From CAVWDU01 sp963840725 (GTDB taxonomy: Bacteria > Pseudomonadota > Gammaproteobacteria > Pseudomonadales > Halieaceae), in the NCBI GenBank assembly GCA_963840725.1, contig CAWIZY010000029.1, forward strand, positions 1 to 57,250: a stretch of 57,250 bases of DNA, given 5' to 3'. The notes below the pieces were generated by a model. That model made no database searches, was not told where the DNA came from, and saw only the letters and a list, made by a program, of their open reading frames with translations. Below, piece after piece: positions 1 through 8,164 of this stretch; the stretch's first letter is position 1, and each line of letters begins with the position of its first letter. The position numbers and the translations under genes are program-made.

Positions 1-86
1 GCGGCCAGAAGCAGGCGCTTGAGAGCTTTTCCCTGACGGTCGGCTGTCACCTCAAAGCAGTCCTGTGCCAAGGGGTGTGAGCCCGA

Positions 87-980
87 TCACGGCTGTTTGT
101 AAATGACGCTTTCGCGCATCACAAAGCTCACCTCGGCCATGATTGAAATATCGTCGAGCGGATCGCCCGCAACGGCAATGATATCAGCGTAGCGGCCAGT
201 TTCGATTGCGCCAAAATCCGCTGTCTTGCGCAGCACTTTTGCGGGCTCCATGGTGGCCGACCGCAGTGCCTGCAGCGGTGACATCGCGTACTCAACCATG
301 ACCGCAAGCTGCCTGGGGTTTTCGCCGTGGGGGTACACCCCCGGTGGCGCAGTATTTGATCACGTCAACGCCATACTTGATGTTGCGACGGACCGCCTTT
401 CGGGCCTCCCAGGGGCTGTCGATTACCGATTCATCCGGGCTACTGAACCCCGGGGGCAGCAGATTGAGGACTCCCGCAGAACAATGACCACCGGTAATTC
501 CCAGGAGGGGCCGGATACAAACATTCGCGGACCGATCACCTCACCACTGTTGATGCCATCGCTTAGTGCCACATCCGCAAACCCCGGGGCGCCCAGATCA
601 CGTACCGTGGTGACTCCACTCATCAATGTCGCCCTGGCGTTGGCAACGCCCTTGATCGCTCTGCGTGGTACCGAGTATTTCAGTCTGTTGTAGCCATGGA
701 TATTAGGCGCGCGGGTTTGGTGGGTATGCATATCCACCAGCCCCGGCAGGATCGTCATCCCGGGGAGGGCAACTTCCGTGGCACCCTCGGGGACTTGAAG
801 ATCCGCAGCTTCACCCGCTGTCACAATCCGGCCGTTTTCAATAACTACCGCAGGGTTCTCAACGGTCTTGCCCCCGATCACATCGATCTTCGCGTCAGCA
901 TTGAGGTAGGTTGGCTGAGCCGGCAGGAGCGGCGCAAAAAAGGCACAAAGCAATCCTGCGAACAGGCGTGTAATGAACAT
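87..980 (-). pseudogene. Broken secreted amidohydrolase (imidazolonepropionase-like)
   Basis: Remnant of a metal-dependent amidohydrolase. The start at 980 has GGAGA in front and a signal peptide (MFITRLFAGLLCAFFAPLLPAQ). The N-terminal half is intact, with the metal-binding HxH in LPGLVDMHTH, then GVTTVRDLG and GPRMFVSGP. Near position 515 one base is missing: the frame changes and continues as GITGGHCSAGVLNLLPPGF up to KYGVDVIKYCATGG. That motif is then joined directly to VYPHGENPRQ and the normal C-terminus ending ADIIAVAGDP. Compared with the paralog at 48723-49727, about 130 codons, which carry the two further metal histidines and the GSDAA aspartate, are gone. The product cannot be functional. 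An IS110-type element lies about 100 bp upstream of the start. Confidence 0.75.
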
Positions 981-1085
981 CAAGGTCTCCAACGAAAACG
1001 TAGTGGGAACGCCCAAGCCAGCAGCGACCTTGCCTGTCGTCCATAGGTTTTGCGATGGATGGGCGAAACAAACGGTACTAATGTA

Positions 1086-1098
1086 ATGAACCATCCCC
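1086..1098 (+). repeat. Left inverted repeat of the IS110-type element
   Basis: ATGAACCATCCCC, an exact reverse complement of 2459-2471. Confidence 0.8.
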
Positions 1099-1176
1099 AC
1101 CCACACCGCTAGCGCGGTGTCAGCCTTCATACTAGCCTTCTATCTGAAGGACCTTAACCTGGGATGGGAGATCGAC

Positions 1177-2211
1177 ATGGATACTATTTGCATTTTGGGC
1201 ATTGATATTGCCAAAAACACCTTTCAGCTTCACGGCGCGGATCACACTGGTAACGCGGTTATGAGAAAGCGCCTGCCTCGGCACCAACTTGCCGCCTATG
1301 TCGCGAATCTGGCACCCTGCACAGTCGTAATGGAAGCGTGCGGCGGAGCCAATTACTGGGCACGGGTTTTCCAGCGTAGTGGTCACACCGCAAAGCTAGT
1401 CAGCCCGCAGTTCGTAAAACCGTTTGTGATGACAAACAAGAATGACGCCAATGACGCCCAAGCGATAGTTGAGGCAGCCAGCAGGCCATCGATGAACTTT
1501 GTTCCTATCAAACAGGTAGAGCAACAGGATATTCAGTCGATCCACCGAGTACGCACTCGAATCGTCAAGAATCGAACGGCCTTGATCAACGAAATCAGGG
1601 GGCTGTGTTTGGAGTATGGGATCGTTATTTCTCCCGGTGCCGCCAAAGTTAAATTATCACTGTGTACAGTTATTGCTGAAAGCACCAACGAGCTCACTCC
1701 ATCATCACGCGAGTGTATGCACGATCTCTATGAAGAGCTGATTGACGTTGAACTCCGGTTGAAAAATCTGGATACCAAAATCCGGCAGCTATGCAGGCAG
1801 AATGAGAACTGCCAGCGCATATTGAAGATCCCCGGTGTTGGTGAGCTGACTGCCACAGCGATAGTAGCAGCCGTGCCAGACCCCAAAGAGTTCCGCAATG
1901 GCCGGCATATGTCAGCATGGTTAGGGCTAGTTCCACGGCAATCCTCGAGCGGAGATAAACAGATTCTCCTGGGTATCAGCAAGCGGGGCGATCGCTATTT
2001 GCGTACATTGCTGATTCACGGTGCAAGGGCGGTACTGAGTCATTATAAAGACCTGGATAACGACTATGCCCGCTGGGTTGGCAGGAAAAAGGCGACGCTG
2101 AGCCATAATAAGGCAGCCGTCGCATTGGCTAACAAGAACGCGAGAATCATCTGGACGATGTTGAGCACAGGAGAGGAATTTAACTATGGAGCACAAGCAG
2201 CCGCTGCCTGA
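1177..2211 (+). CDS. IS110 family transposase
   Basis: A 344-residue DEDD transposase. The RuvC-like N-terminal domain shows the acidic residues in LGIDIAKN, VVMEACGG and NDANDAQAI. The C-terminal transposase domain shows IPGVGELTATAIVAAVPDP and GRHMSAWLGLVPRQSSSGDK with the expected serine. It catalyses DNA cleavage and joining of its own element. The ATG at 1177 is preferred to upstream in-frame starts because GGGAG sits 8 bases before it and MDTICILGIDIAK is the usual family start. Length is normal and no disruption is visible, so the element may be active. Confidence 0.93.
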   Translation: MDTICILGIDIAKNTFQLHGADHTGNAVMRKRLPRHQLAAYVANLAPCTVVMEACGGANYWARVFQRSGHTAKLVSPQFVKPFVMTNKNDANDAQAIVEAASRPSMNFVPIKQVEQQDIQSIHRVRTRIVKNRTALINEIRGLCLEYGIVISPGAAKVKLSLCTVIAESTNELTPSSRECMHDLYEELIDVELRLKNLDTKIRQLCRQNENCQRILKIPGVGELTATAIVAAVPDPKEFRNGRHMSAWLGLVPRQSSSGDKQILLGISKRGDRYLRTLLIHGARAVLSHYKDLDNDYARWVGRKKATLSHNKAAVALANKNARIIWTMLSTGEEFNYGAQAAAA

Positions 2212-2458
2212 TACTCAATATCGGTCAGCTTCGATTAACGAACAGGACTAATCACGAGTTTGCTAACGTTGATTTGAATGATGGTGAATAGGTCATACCT
2301 GCTCTTTTAGAACCTGGAACTTGGCACGGCCTACAGAGGTCATGGTACTGATGAGGTGGAGGAGCGCGGATTTACATCAGGGCACAAGCCTAGCTTGAAT
2401 GCCGAATATATGACTGCAACTCAGACCTATAACAACCATCGGAAATCGACTTGCAAAA

Positions 2459-2471
2459 GGGGATGGTTCAT
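2459..2471 (-). repeat. Right inverted repeat of the IS110-type element
   Basis: GGGGATGGTTCAT, an exact reverse complement of 1086-1098. Confidence 0.8.
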
Positions 2472-2645
2472 ATATGCCGAGTTAACTTGACAATACATCT
2501 GCGGCCATGCAACCGAATCGCAGTTCAAGGCTAGAGCGTTTGAACCGCGACCCAAAGCGCGCTGGCCCCCGTCTCCTCAGTCTCGTAGGGTCATTGGGGC
2601 GACCGTATGGTAGCCCCGTGTTCGCCTGTTGTGTTGTCTCGAGGA

Positions 2646-2764
2646 TCAGCGGGGGATGGCAATGACGCCCTTTTCGCTTATCTGCTTCATCACTTCCATG
2701 GCTTTCAGGCGGCGATAGTTAATGCCTGACGCATTGAATGGCATGCCCTCCTGGCGGGGGAAAC
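2646..2764 (-). pseudogene. C-terminal remnant of an unidentified gene
   Basis: The 2475-2809 interval has no intact gene. On the minus strand a 40-codon open stretch closes with a stop at 2646-2648 and reads like a real C-terminus (INYRRLKAMEVMKQISEKG then VIAIPR). An in-frame stop lies immediately upstream, so no start or full gene remains. I do not recognise the family. It overlaps the 5' region of the gene at 2810. Confidence 0.25.
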
Positions 2765-2809
2765 CTTATCATCTATACTTGGCGAGCCCTTTTACCCTGG
2801 AGAAAGCCA

Positions 2810-4522
2810 ATGTTGGCAATAGAAGCCGGGCGGACACGAAGACTGGTGCCCTTGTTGGTGATCCTGTGGCTCGGTGGTTGCGGAGGCACTGGGAGGCCCG
2901 TCGCTGATCGCGTATTCATCAACGGCGGCGTCTACACCGTCGATGCGCAGCGCAGTTGGGCCGAGGCGATTGCCATACGCGGGGGCGAGATCGTATTCGT
3001 CGGCACCAATAGAGAGGCGCGGACCTACATCGGCGATGCCACCGAAATCACCGATCTGACCGGACACATGCTGCTGCCCGGGTTTCATGACGGGCATACT
3101 CATATTCTCTCCGGCGGCGAGTCCCTGAGTGGCTGCCATTTGCAGGACAGTAACGATGTGGAGGTAATCCGCAGCCTGCTGATCCAATGTCGCGACACCC
3201 GGGACTATGGCGCTGATGAGTGGGTGATCGGCGGCCAGTGGCAGCTCAGCGCTTTCGGTGACGACGGCCCGTCGCGGCGGCTGCTGGACGAGATTTTCAC
3301 GGGTCGTCCCGCGTACTTTACTGACGCTTTCGGGCATAGCGCGTGGGTCAGCAGCCGGGCGCTGGAGCTGGCTGGTATCAACGCCAGAACGGTGAACCCG
3401 GCCGGCGGGCTGATTGTTCGCGAACCGGTCACCGGTGAAGCCTCGGGCACACTGCGGGAATCCGCCATGGACCTGGTCAGCGACCTCCTTCCTCCGGCGA
3501 CGGATAAGCAGAAGGCGCAAGCGCTGGCCTCCGGGCTGGCCGAGGCGGCGCGCTTCGGCATTACCGCCTTTGTCGAACCCGGCCTGTCCAGTGCTGATGC
3601 CACGCTTTACCTGGCCGCGGACCGCGACGGCACTCTCAGCGCCCGGGTGATGATTGCGCTCAGCCCCATCGGGGTCAGCGCCAGCGCGTTTGATGATTCC
3701 GTTTATGACCTGGTGGCAGGGCGTGACGCTTATCGCGGGCAGTATGTCAGTGCGGATGCCGTCAAAGTATTTATGGATGGCGTGATCGAGACCAGGACCT
3801 CGAACATGCTTGCGCCCTACAGCGACGACCAGAGTAACTTTGATAATTTCTACTCCCAGGCGGCGGCGAACGGCATCTATCAAAAGCTGGATGCGATGGG
3901 CGTGCAGATACACACCCATGCGATTGGCGACGGTGCCATTCGTGCGTCATTGAATGCGTACGAATATGCGTTGCAGGAAAATGGCCCGAACGACAACCGG
4001 CACGTGATTACCCACCTGCAGCTGATCGACCCGGCTGACATTCCGCGCTTCGCGCAACTGAAGGTGGCTGCCAACTTCCAGTCACTATGGGCTTTTCCCG
4101 ACCAGTATATCGACCTGGCCGTGCCGATGGTCGGGCAGGACCGCGTGGATCACTTTTATCCGATCGGCAGCATCGCCGCCTCCGGGGCGCTCCTGACTGG
4201 CGGCAGTGACTGGAACGTCAGCTCACTGAATCCGCTGGATGCGATCGAGGTGGCCGTCAGGCGGCAGGATCCCTCCACCCGGGATGGGCCCATTCACCAG
4301 CAGAGCGAGCGCATTGGCTTGGGCATCGCTATCGATGCGTATACCCGCAACGGGGCACGGCTGATGCGTCTCGAAGAAAAGACCGGCAGCGTCGAACCGG
4401 GCAAGCGTGCCGACCTGGTCGTGCTGGACCGCAACCTGTTTGACATTCCTCCCGAGGAGATCAACGAAGCCAGAGTGCTGCTGACACTGTCGGATGGGAG
4501 AGAAGTCTACCGTGACGAGTGA
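2810..4522 (+). CDS. Amidohydrolase family 3 lipoprotein (YtcJ-like)
   Basis: A 570-residue metal-dependent hydrolase of the Amidohydrolase_3 family, which includes YtcJ and N-substituted formamide deformylase and acts on amide or formamide bonds. Metal-site signatures are DGHTHILSGG (HxH), VKVFMDGVIE (lysine), IHTHAIGDG (His), THLQLID (His) and GGSDWNVSSLNP (Asp). The N-terminus is a lipoprotein signal with lipobox LGGC. The ATG at 2810 is chosen because GGAGAAAG lies 8 bases upstream and it gives this signal peptide; an upstream in-frame ATG at 2738 would bury it. The product is therefore predicted to be a membrane-anchored exported enzyme. The gene for a six-helix membrane protein follows 48 bp later. 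Substrate unknown. Confidence 0.88.
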   Translation: MLAIEAGRTRRLVPLLVILWLGGCGGTGRPVADRVFINGGVYTVDAQRSWAEAIAIRGGEIVFVGTNREARTYIGDATEITDLTGHMLLPGFHDGHTHILSGGESLSGCHLQDSNDVEVIRSLLIQCRDTRDYGADEWVIGGQWQLSAFGDDGPSRRLLDEIFTGRPAYFTDAFGHSAWVSSRALELAGINARTVNPAGGLIVREPVTGEASGTLRESAMDLVSDLLPPATDKQKAQALASGLAEAARFGITAFVEPGLSSADATLYLAADRDGTLSARVMIALSPIGVSASAFDDSVYDLVAGRDAYRGQYVSADAVKVFMDGVIETRTSNMLAPYSDDQSNFDNFYSQAAANGIYQKLDAMGVQIHTHAIGDGAIRASLNAYEYALQENGPNDNRHVITHLQLIDPADIPRFAQLKVAANFQSLWAFPDQYIDLAVPMVGQDRVDHFYPIGSIAASGALLTGGSDWNVSSLNPLDAIEVAVRRQDPSTRDGPIHQQSERIGLGIAIDAYTRNGARLMRLEEKTGSVEPGKRADLVVLDRNLFDIPPEEINEARVLLTLSDGREVYRDE

Positions 4523-4570
4523 TCAAAAAGTTTTTATTGCAGGCACCACAGGGTATCTACGGTCCCGGTT

Positions 4571-5203
4571 ATGAAGAAAAACCTCGAGCGCGCCAAGGAA
4601 CTGGTGCCCGCTATCATCCTCACTGTACTCAGCATGATCCAGGCGCTGGCACTCGAGTTGTACTGGAGCAAAATTGAGGGCAATGTACACCTATGGCAGG
4701 GCGATTGGGACGCAACCATAGCCTGGCTGCAGATGGCGGTTTTGTTGACGGGCATCTTGCTGATCTGGGTGTTTTATGTGAGCTTCGTCCTGCGTTTCTC
4801 CTGGCTACCCACGCTGGAAGACACGCTGACACCCTTTCTGATCGGGCTGCTTGAGTTTGCCATGATCGACCTGATGTATCCCAATCCCCTGAGTACGTGG
4901 TTCCTGCTGCTGGCTGCGGTATACGGCATCACGACCGCCACCACGCATGTCAGTATGCGCCGGGCCAGGGCCGATCCGGCAAACGAGTATTTCTTCCGCA
5001 ATATGGGTCCAAGTAGCTGGCGTGATTACGTGGGATCTATCGTCTCTGTTATCGGGCTGGTTATCCTGGGTGGCACCTTGTGGGTTGTCGACAATCAGCC
5101 TTTGCTCTCGGTTGCAGCGTTGTTGCTGGCACTGTTCACCCTGCTGTTTCAATATCGGCAGGCCAGGCGTTACTGGATGCACTCTCTGGTACAGCGGGAC
5201 TAA
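4571..5203 (+). CDS. Integral membrane protein of unknown function
   Basis: A 210-residue protein with about six hydrophobic helices, around residues 12-30, 50-72, 85-102, 107-125, 150-172 and 176-192, with a basic loop before helix 5 (RRARADP) and a basic C-terminus. I recognise no catalytic motif or family. It follows the amidohydrolase on the same strand with a 48-bp gap and may be cotranscribed with it. Confidence 0.7.
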   Translation: MKKNLERAKELVPAIILTVLSMIQALALELYWSKIEGNVHLWQGDWDATIAWLQMAVLLTGILLIWVFYVSFVLRFSWLPTLEDTLTPFLIGLLEFAMIDLMYPNPLSTWFLLLAAVYGITTATTHVSMRRARADPANEYFFRNMGPSSWRDYVGSIVSVIGLVILGGTLWVVDNQPLLSVAALLLALFTLLFQYRQARRYWMHSLVQRD

Positions 5204-5522
5204 GTTCATGGGGCGGATGCGGGTCGCCCGGGGTATTGCCGCTGCTGCCGACTGCCAGCTCGTAACTCGTCGCCCATGCGCCATCTGAAACGGCAATCGC
5301 TGCGCGGTGTTGCCGCGCAAAAGCGCAGGAAGACAAGCGAGGATCTGCTCCCGTTGGCGCGGCTTGGTGAGATGCCTGGCCCAGCCCGGAAATGACAATG
5401 GGGAGGGAGCCATGCCTCGATTTGCGGGCTTTTTTAGACTTGGAAGTCACCGCATTTTCGATTATAAGCTACTAATATTAGTGAACTAAATGAACTCACG
5501 GGCTGAGTTAGCTACCGATTTG
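5204..5522. other. Intergenic region before the TonB receptor
   Basis: No convincing gene. It carries an AT-rich stretch (about 5455-5490) immediately upstream of the operator and promoter of the TonB receptor gene. Confidence 0.5.
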
Positions 5523-5538
5523 TTGCATTCGAAGTACA
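5523..5538 (+). promoter_or_regulatory. LacI-type operator, copy 1 (TonB receptor promoter)
   Basis: TTGCATTCGAAGTACA, an imperfect palindrome centred on TTCGAA with the central CG typical of LacI-family operators. Its first six bases, TTGCAT, can serve as a -35 box, with TTATAG 17 bases downstream (5546-5551) as a -10 box, so a bound repressor would block the promoter. It is one of six near-identical copies in the window. Confidence 0.75.
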
Positions 5539-5620
5539 CAACGCCTTATAGTGTGGCTGGTCGAGTAATGATCCCAGCCCGGCGTACACCGCTATCAACG
5601 AACGCAGAGGAGCCTGCGCA

Positions 5621-8014
5621 ATGAGAAAGAACGAATCAGTCAAGCGCCCCGGTAAGCGCAGTACGGTGATTGCGGCTGCGGTGAGTGCCGCCATCGCCGG
5701 CCACGCCGCAGTTGCTCAGGATTCTCAGGGTCTGATAGAAGAGGTCATCGTCACAGCTACCAAGCGCGCTGTGAGTATTCAGGACGTGCCGGTTGCTGTG
5801 ACATCGGTATCTGGCGAGGATATCCTGAAGGCACAGATTTTTGATATACGCGACCTCGAGACCATCGCGCCCGGACTGACCGTCGGTGGCTTCGGCAACA
5901 ACCCGCAGGCGGTTATTCGCGGGGCCGGGACTGCCGGGACCACAGACATCGCGGTACCGATCTACCACAACGGCATGTACCTTCCCACCCAGGGCCAGGC
6001 ACTCGCGGGCTATGTGGATATCGACCGGGTAGAGGTCCTGCGTGGCCCCCAGGGCACATTGTTCGGCCGCAACACCTACGGCGGACTCATCAACGTTATT
6101 ACCAATAAACCCGATCTCGAAGAACTCGACTACGGCATCTCGGCAGGTGTCGGCGACTACAGCTTCCGGCGCCTGGAGGGCTTTGTGAACATACCCATCG
6201 GCGACTCGGTGGCGCTGCGCGTGACCGCGCTGGATGAAGAACGGGATCCCTTTGTCGACAATATCGTCAATTCGTCAGCGGGCCTGAAAGACTCGAATTA
6301 CACCTATATTCGAGGCCAGTTGCTGCTCCAGCTGACGGACAGCTTCTCTGTCAATTTTGGCGCCACGCACTGGAAAGACACCGGCAATGGCAACCTGAAC
6401 TTCGGTTACAAGGGCGCCGGCATTCCGCTCGACCGGGACGACCCCACGCAGATCAATGCGATTGATGGTTTTCTCGACCCCAGAATGGGTATTTATGAGG
6501 GCTGCCCTGATGGTGATCGTCCCGGAGGACGCATTCAGGCCGGCAACGTGTGCGCGGGAGACGAGTCGGCGAAAACGATTCGCGATGCCTTTACGATCGA
6601 CCTCGACTCCGACCCGATCCGGGAACTGGAAGAACTGGCGCTTTATGTCGACGTGAACTGGCAGCTCGATCATCACGATATCAGGATGACGGCGGCGCGC
6701 TTCGACTACACGATGGATCAGTTTTCTGATGCCGATTTCTCGCGCAACGCGCAATGGTTTGACGGCAACTACATTGAGAACGTGTCTTACCAGGTCGACC
6801 TTGCCGTCAACTCATCGCACGAAGGTCCGCTCCAGTACACCCTGGGTCTGTACTGGTTCGATAGTCAGGATGAAGACAACATCAACGCCTACCAGTTCGC
6901 CAGTCTTGTTGATTCCTGGAGTGGCTATGCCGGCGCGACCCCGCAGACACCGTCATGGGCGTACTGGAACTCTGAAGGTCGTGGCGGCACGGAATCTATC
7001 GCAATCTACGGGCAGGCAGACTACAACCTGACCGATCGCCTCAAAGCCACCCTGGGTTTACGCTACACGGAGGACGACAGGGAGTCTCAGCTATCCGACC
7101 CGCTGCCCTTTGATCCGGCCTCGCGGGTGGGCCCTACGCCCAACTACACCTACGGTCAGAATCCGGTGCAGAGTGGTGACGATTCCAATGTTGACTATCG
7201 CGTTGGACTCTCCTACGACATCAACGACGACACCATGGTTTACGCCTCCTACGCCACCGCCTATATCGCCGGCGGCACTGATACGGTGACCCAGGATCTG
7301 CTGGATCCGCAGACCAACGACACATTCGAAATGGGTATTCGTTCCATACTCTTTGACGGCAAGCTGGTCCTGAACGCAACGGTTTACAACGCCGAGTACG
7401 AGGGTTTGAATACCACCCAGTTCGTGGAACAGGGCGGCACAGGGGTGGCGGTCGCGGTGCAGGTGCCCGGGGGGTCCATTACGTCGAGAGGGGTGGAACT
7501 GGAGGGCTATTGGTACCCGACAGAAAACTTTACCGTCGATTTCGGCGCAACCTTCGAAGACTCTGAATACGACGAATTCGTGGTGGGTGCAGGTAACCTG
7601 GTCTGGGATGGTATTTGCCCGATTGGCTCTGAGGAAATCGCCGGTCAGTGTGTCTACGTGATGGACGGTGAACGCACGGCTTATTCGCCCGAGTTTACGT
7701 TGAGCACAGGATTCTCCTATGTGCTGGATCTGGGCGATCTGGGAACGATAACCCCCTATGTTCTCGTTTACTACAATGACGGCTACATGACCAACCGGGC
7801 GCCGGTTTTCTTCGGCGAACAGGACTCCTTCACCAAGGTCAACGCGTCTATCGCCTGGGCGTCGCCCACCGGCAGGTTGTCCGCCAAGCTCTGGGTCAAC
7901 AATGCCACCGACGAGTTGATCCAGACTTATACGGAGATATTCAGCCGGGCCCGGGTGGGATATGACTATCAAAACCCGCGTATGTGGGGCCTGCGATTGG
8001 GTTATAATTTCTAG
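5621..8014 (+). CDS. TonB-dependent outer membrane receptor
   Basis: A 797-residue receptor for active uptake of a ligand across the outer membrane, powered by TonB-ExbBD. A signal peptide (residues 1-32, ending AAVAQ) is followed by a TonB-box-like IEEVIVTATKR, a plug domain (about 45-160, with VEVLRGPQGTLFGRNTYGG), and a beta-barrel ending in the C-terminal aromatic residue (LGYNF) expected of an outer membrane protein. The start has GAGGAG 8 bases upstream. There is no N-terminal signalling domain, so control is probably by the operator at 5523-5538. As first gene of the putative regulon it is the likely entry point for the unknown substrate. Sequence type resembles proteobacterial receptors for small organic ligands more than siderophore receptors, but the ligand cannot be read from sequence. 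Confidence 0.95.
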   Translation: MRKNESVKRPGKRSTVIAAAVSAAIAGHAAVAQDSQGLIEEVIVTATKRAVSIQDVPVAVTSVSGEDILKAQIFDIRDLETIAPGLTVGGFGNNPQAVIRGAGTAGTTDIAVPIYHNGMYLPTQGQALAGYVDIDRVEVLRGPQGTLFGRNTYGGLINVITNKPDLEELDYGISAGVGDYSFRRLEGFVNIPIGDSVALRVTALDEERDPFVDNIVNSSAGLKDSNYTYIRGQLLLQLTDSFSVNFGATHWKDTGNGNLNFGYKGAGIPLDRDDPTQINAIDGFLDPRMGIYEGCPDGDRPGGRIQAGNVCAGDESAKTIRDAFTIDLDSDPIRELEELALYVDVNWQLDHHDIRMTAARFDYTMDQFSDADFSRNAQWFDGNYIENVSYQVDLAVNSSHEGPLQYTLGLYWFDSQDEDNINAYQFASLVDSWSGYAGATPQTPSWAYWNSEGRGGTESIAIYGQADYNLTDRLKATLGLRYTEDDRESQLSDPLPFDPASRVGPTPNYTYGQNPVQSGDDSNVDYRVGLSYDINDDTMVYASYATAYIAGGTDTVTQDLLDPQTNDTFEMGIRSILFDGKLVLNATVYNAEYEGLNTTQFVEQGGTGVAVAVQVPGGSITSRGVELEGYWYPTENFTVDFGATFEDSEYDEFVVGAGNLVWDGICPIGSEEIAGQCVYVMDGERTAYSPEFTLSTGFSYVLDLGDLGTITPYVLVYYNDGYMTNRAPVFFGEQDSFTKVNASIAWASPTGRLSAKLWVNNATDELIQTYTEIFSRARVGYDYQNPRMWGLRLGYNF

Positions 8015-8155
8015 CAGGCTGTTGATTGTCGTTTTCGAGGCAGCCACTGGTAGGCAAGAACAGGCGAAATGAAGGAATGTATAGTGAATACATGACCGAC
8101 TTGAGCCTGTTTTTAACGTGGCAGTGGCCACGCAGATAGAAAATCAACAACCTGC
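8014..8155. repeat. 142-bp imperfect palindrome (MITE-like or attenuator hairpin)
   Basis: The stretch between the TonB receptor stop codon and the next gene folds on itself. The outer arms GCAGGCTGTTGATT (8014-8027) and AATCAACAACCTGC (8142-8155) match 13 of 14. Inside are GCCACTG (8043-8049) with CAGTGGC (8122-8128), AACAGGC (8059-8065) with GCCTGTT (8105-8111), and an apex TGTAT/ATACA (8078-8082/8088-8092). Correctly nested pairs of this kind indicate a single long hairpin. It could be a small non-autonomous mobile element, or an RNA structure that lowers expression of the genes after the receptor. Confidence 0.65.
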
Positions 8156-8164
8156 CAGCAGTGT

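Larger units (their letters stand above)
1086..2471 (+). mobile_element. IS110 family (IS1111-like) insertion sequence
   Basis: Element of about 1.39 kb bounded by perfect 13-bp inverted repeats ATGAACCATCCCC (1086-1098) and GGGGATGGTTCAT (2459-2471). It contains one transposase gene (1177-2211) and about 250 bp of non-coding 3' end. Subterminal inverted repeats of this size are typical of the IS1111 subgroup, so the true ends may lie a few bases outside them. IS110-family elements usually make no target duplication and none is evident. Confidence 0.8.

Noticed and set aside
2792..3919. Long open frame antisense to the amidohydrolase at 2810
   Set aside because: A consequence of GC-rich codon use; the sense strand has clear family motifs.
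5380..5440. Terminator-like GCGGGCTTTTTT near 5425
   Set aside because: The T-run is present but I could not find a matching upstream stem arm.
7091..8131. Long open frame antisense to the TonB receptor
   Set aside because: Mirror frame of a clear receptor gene; no motif or start signal.
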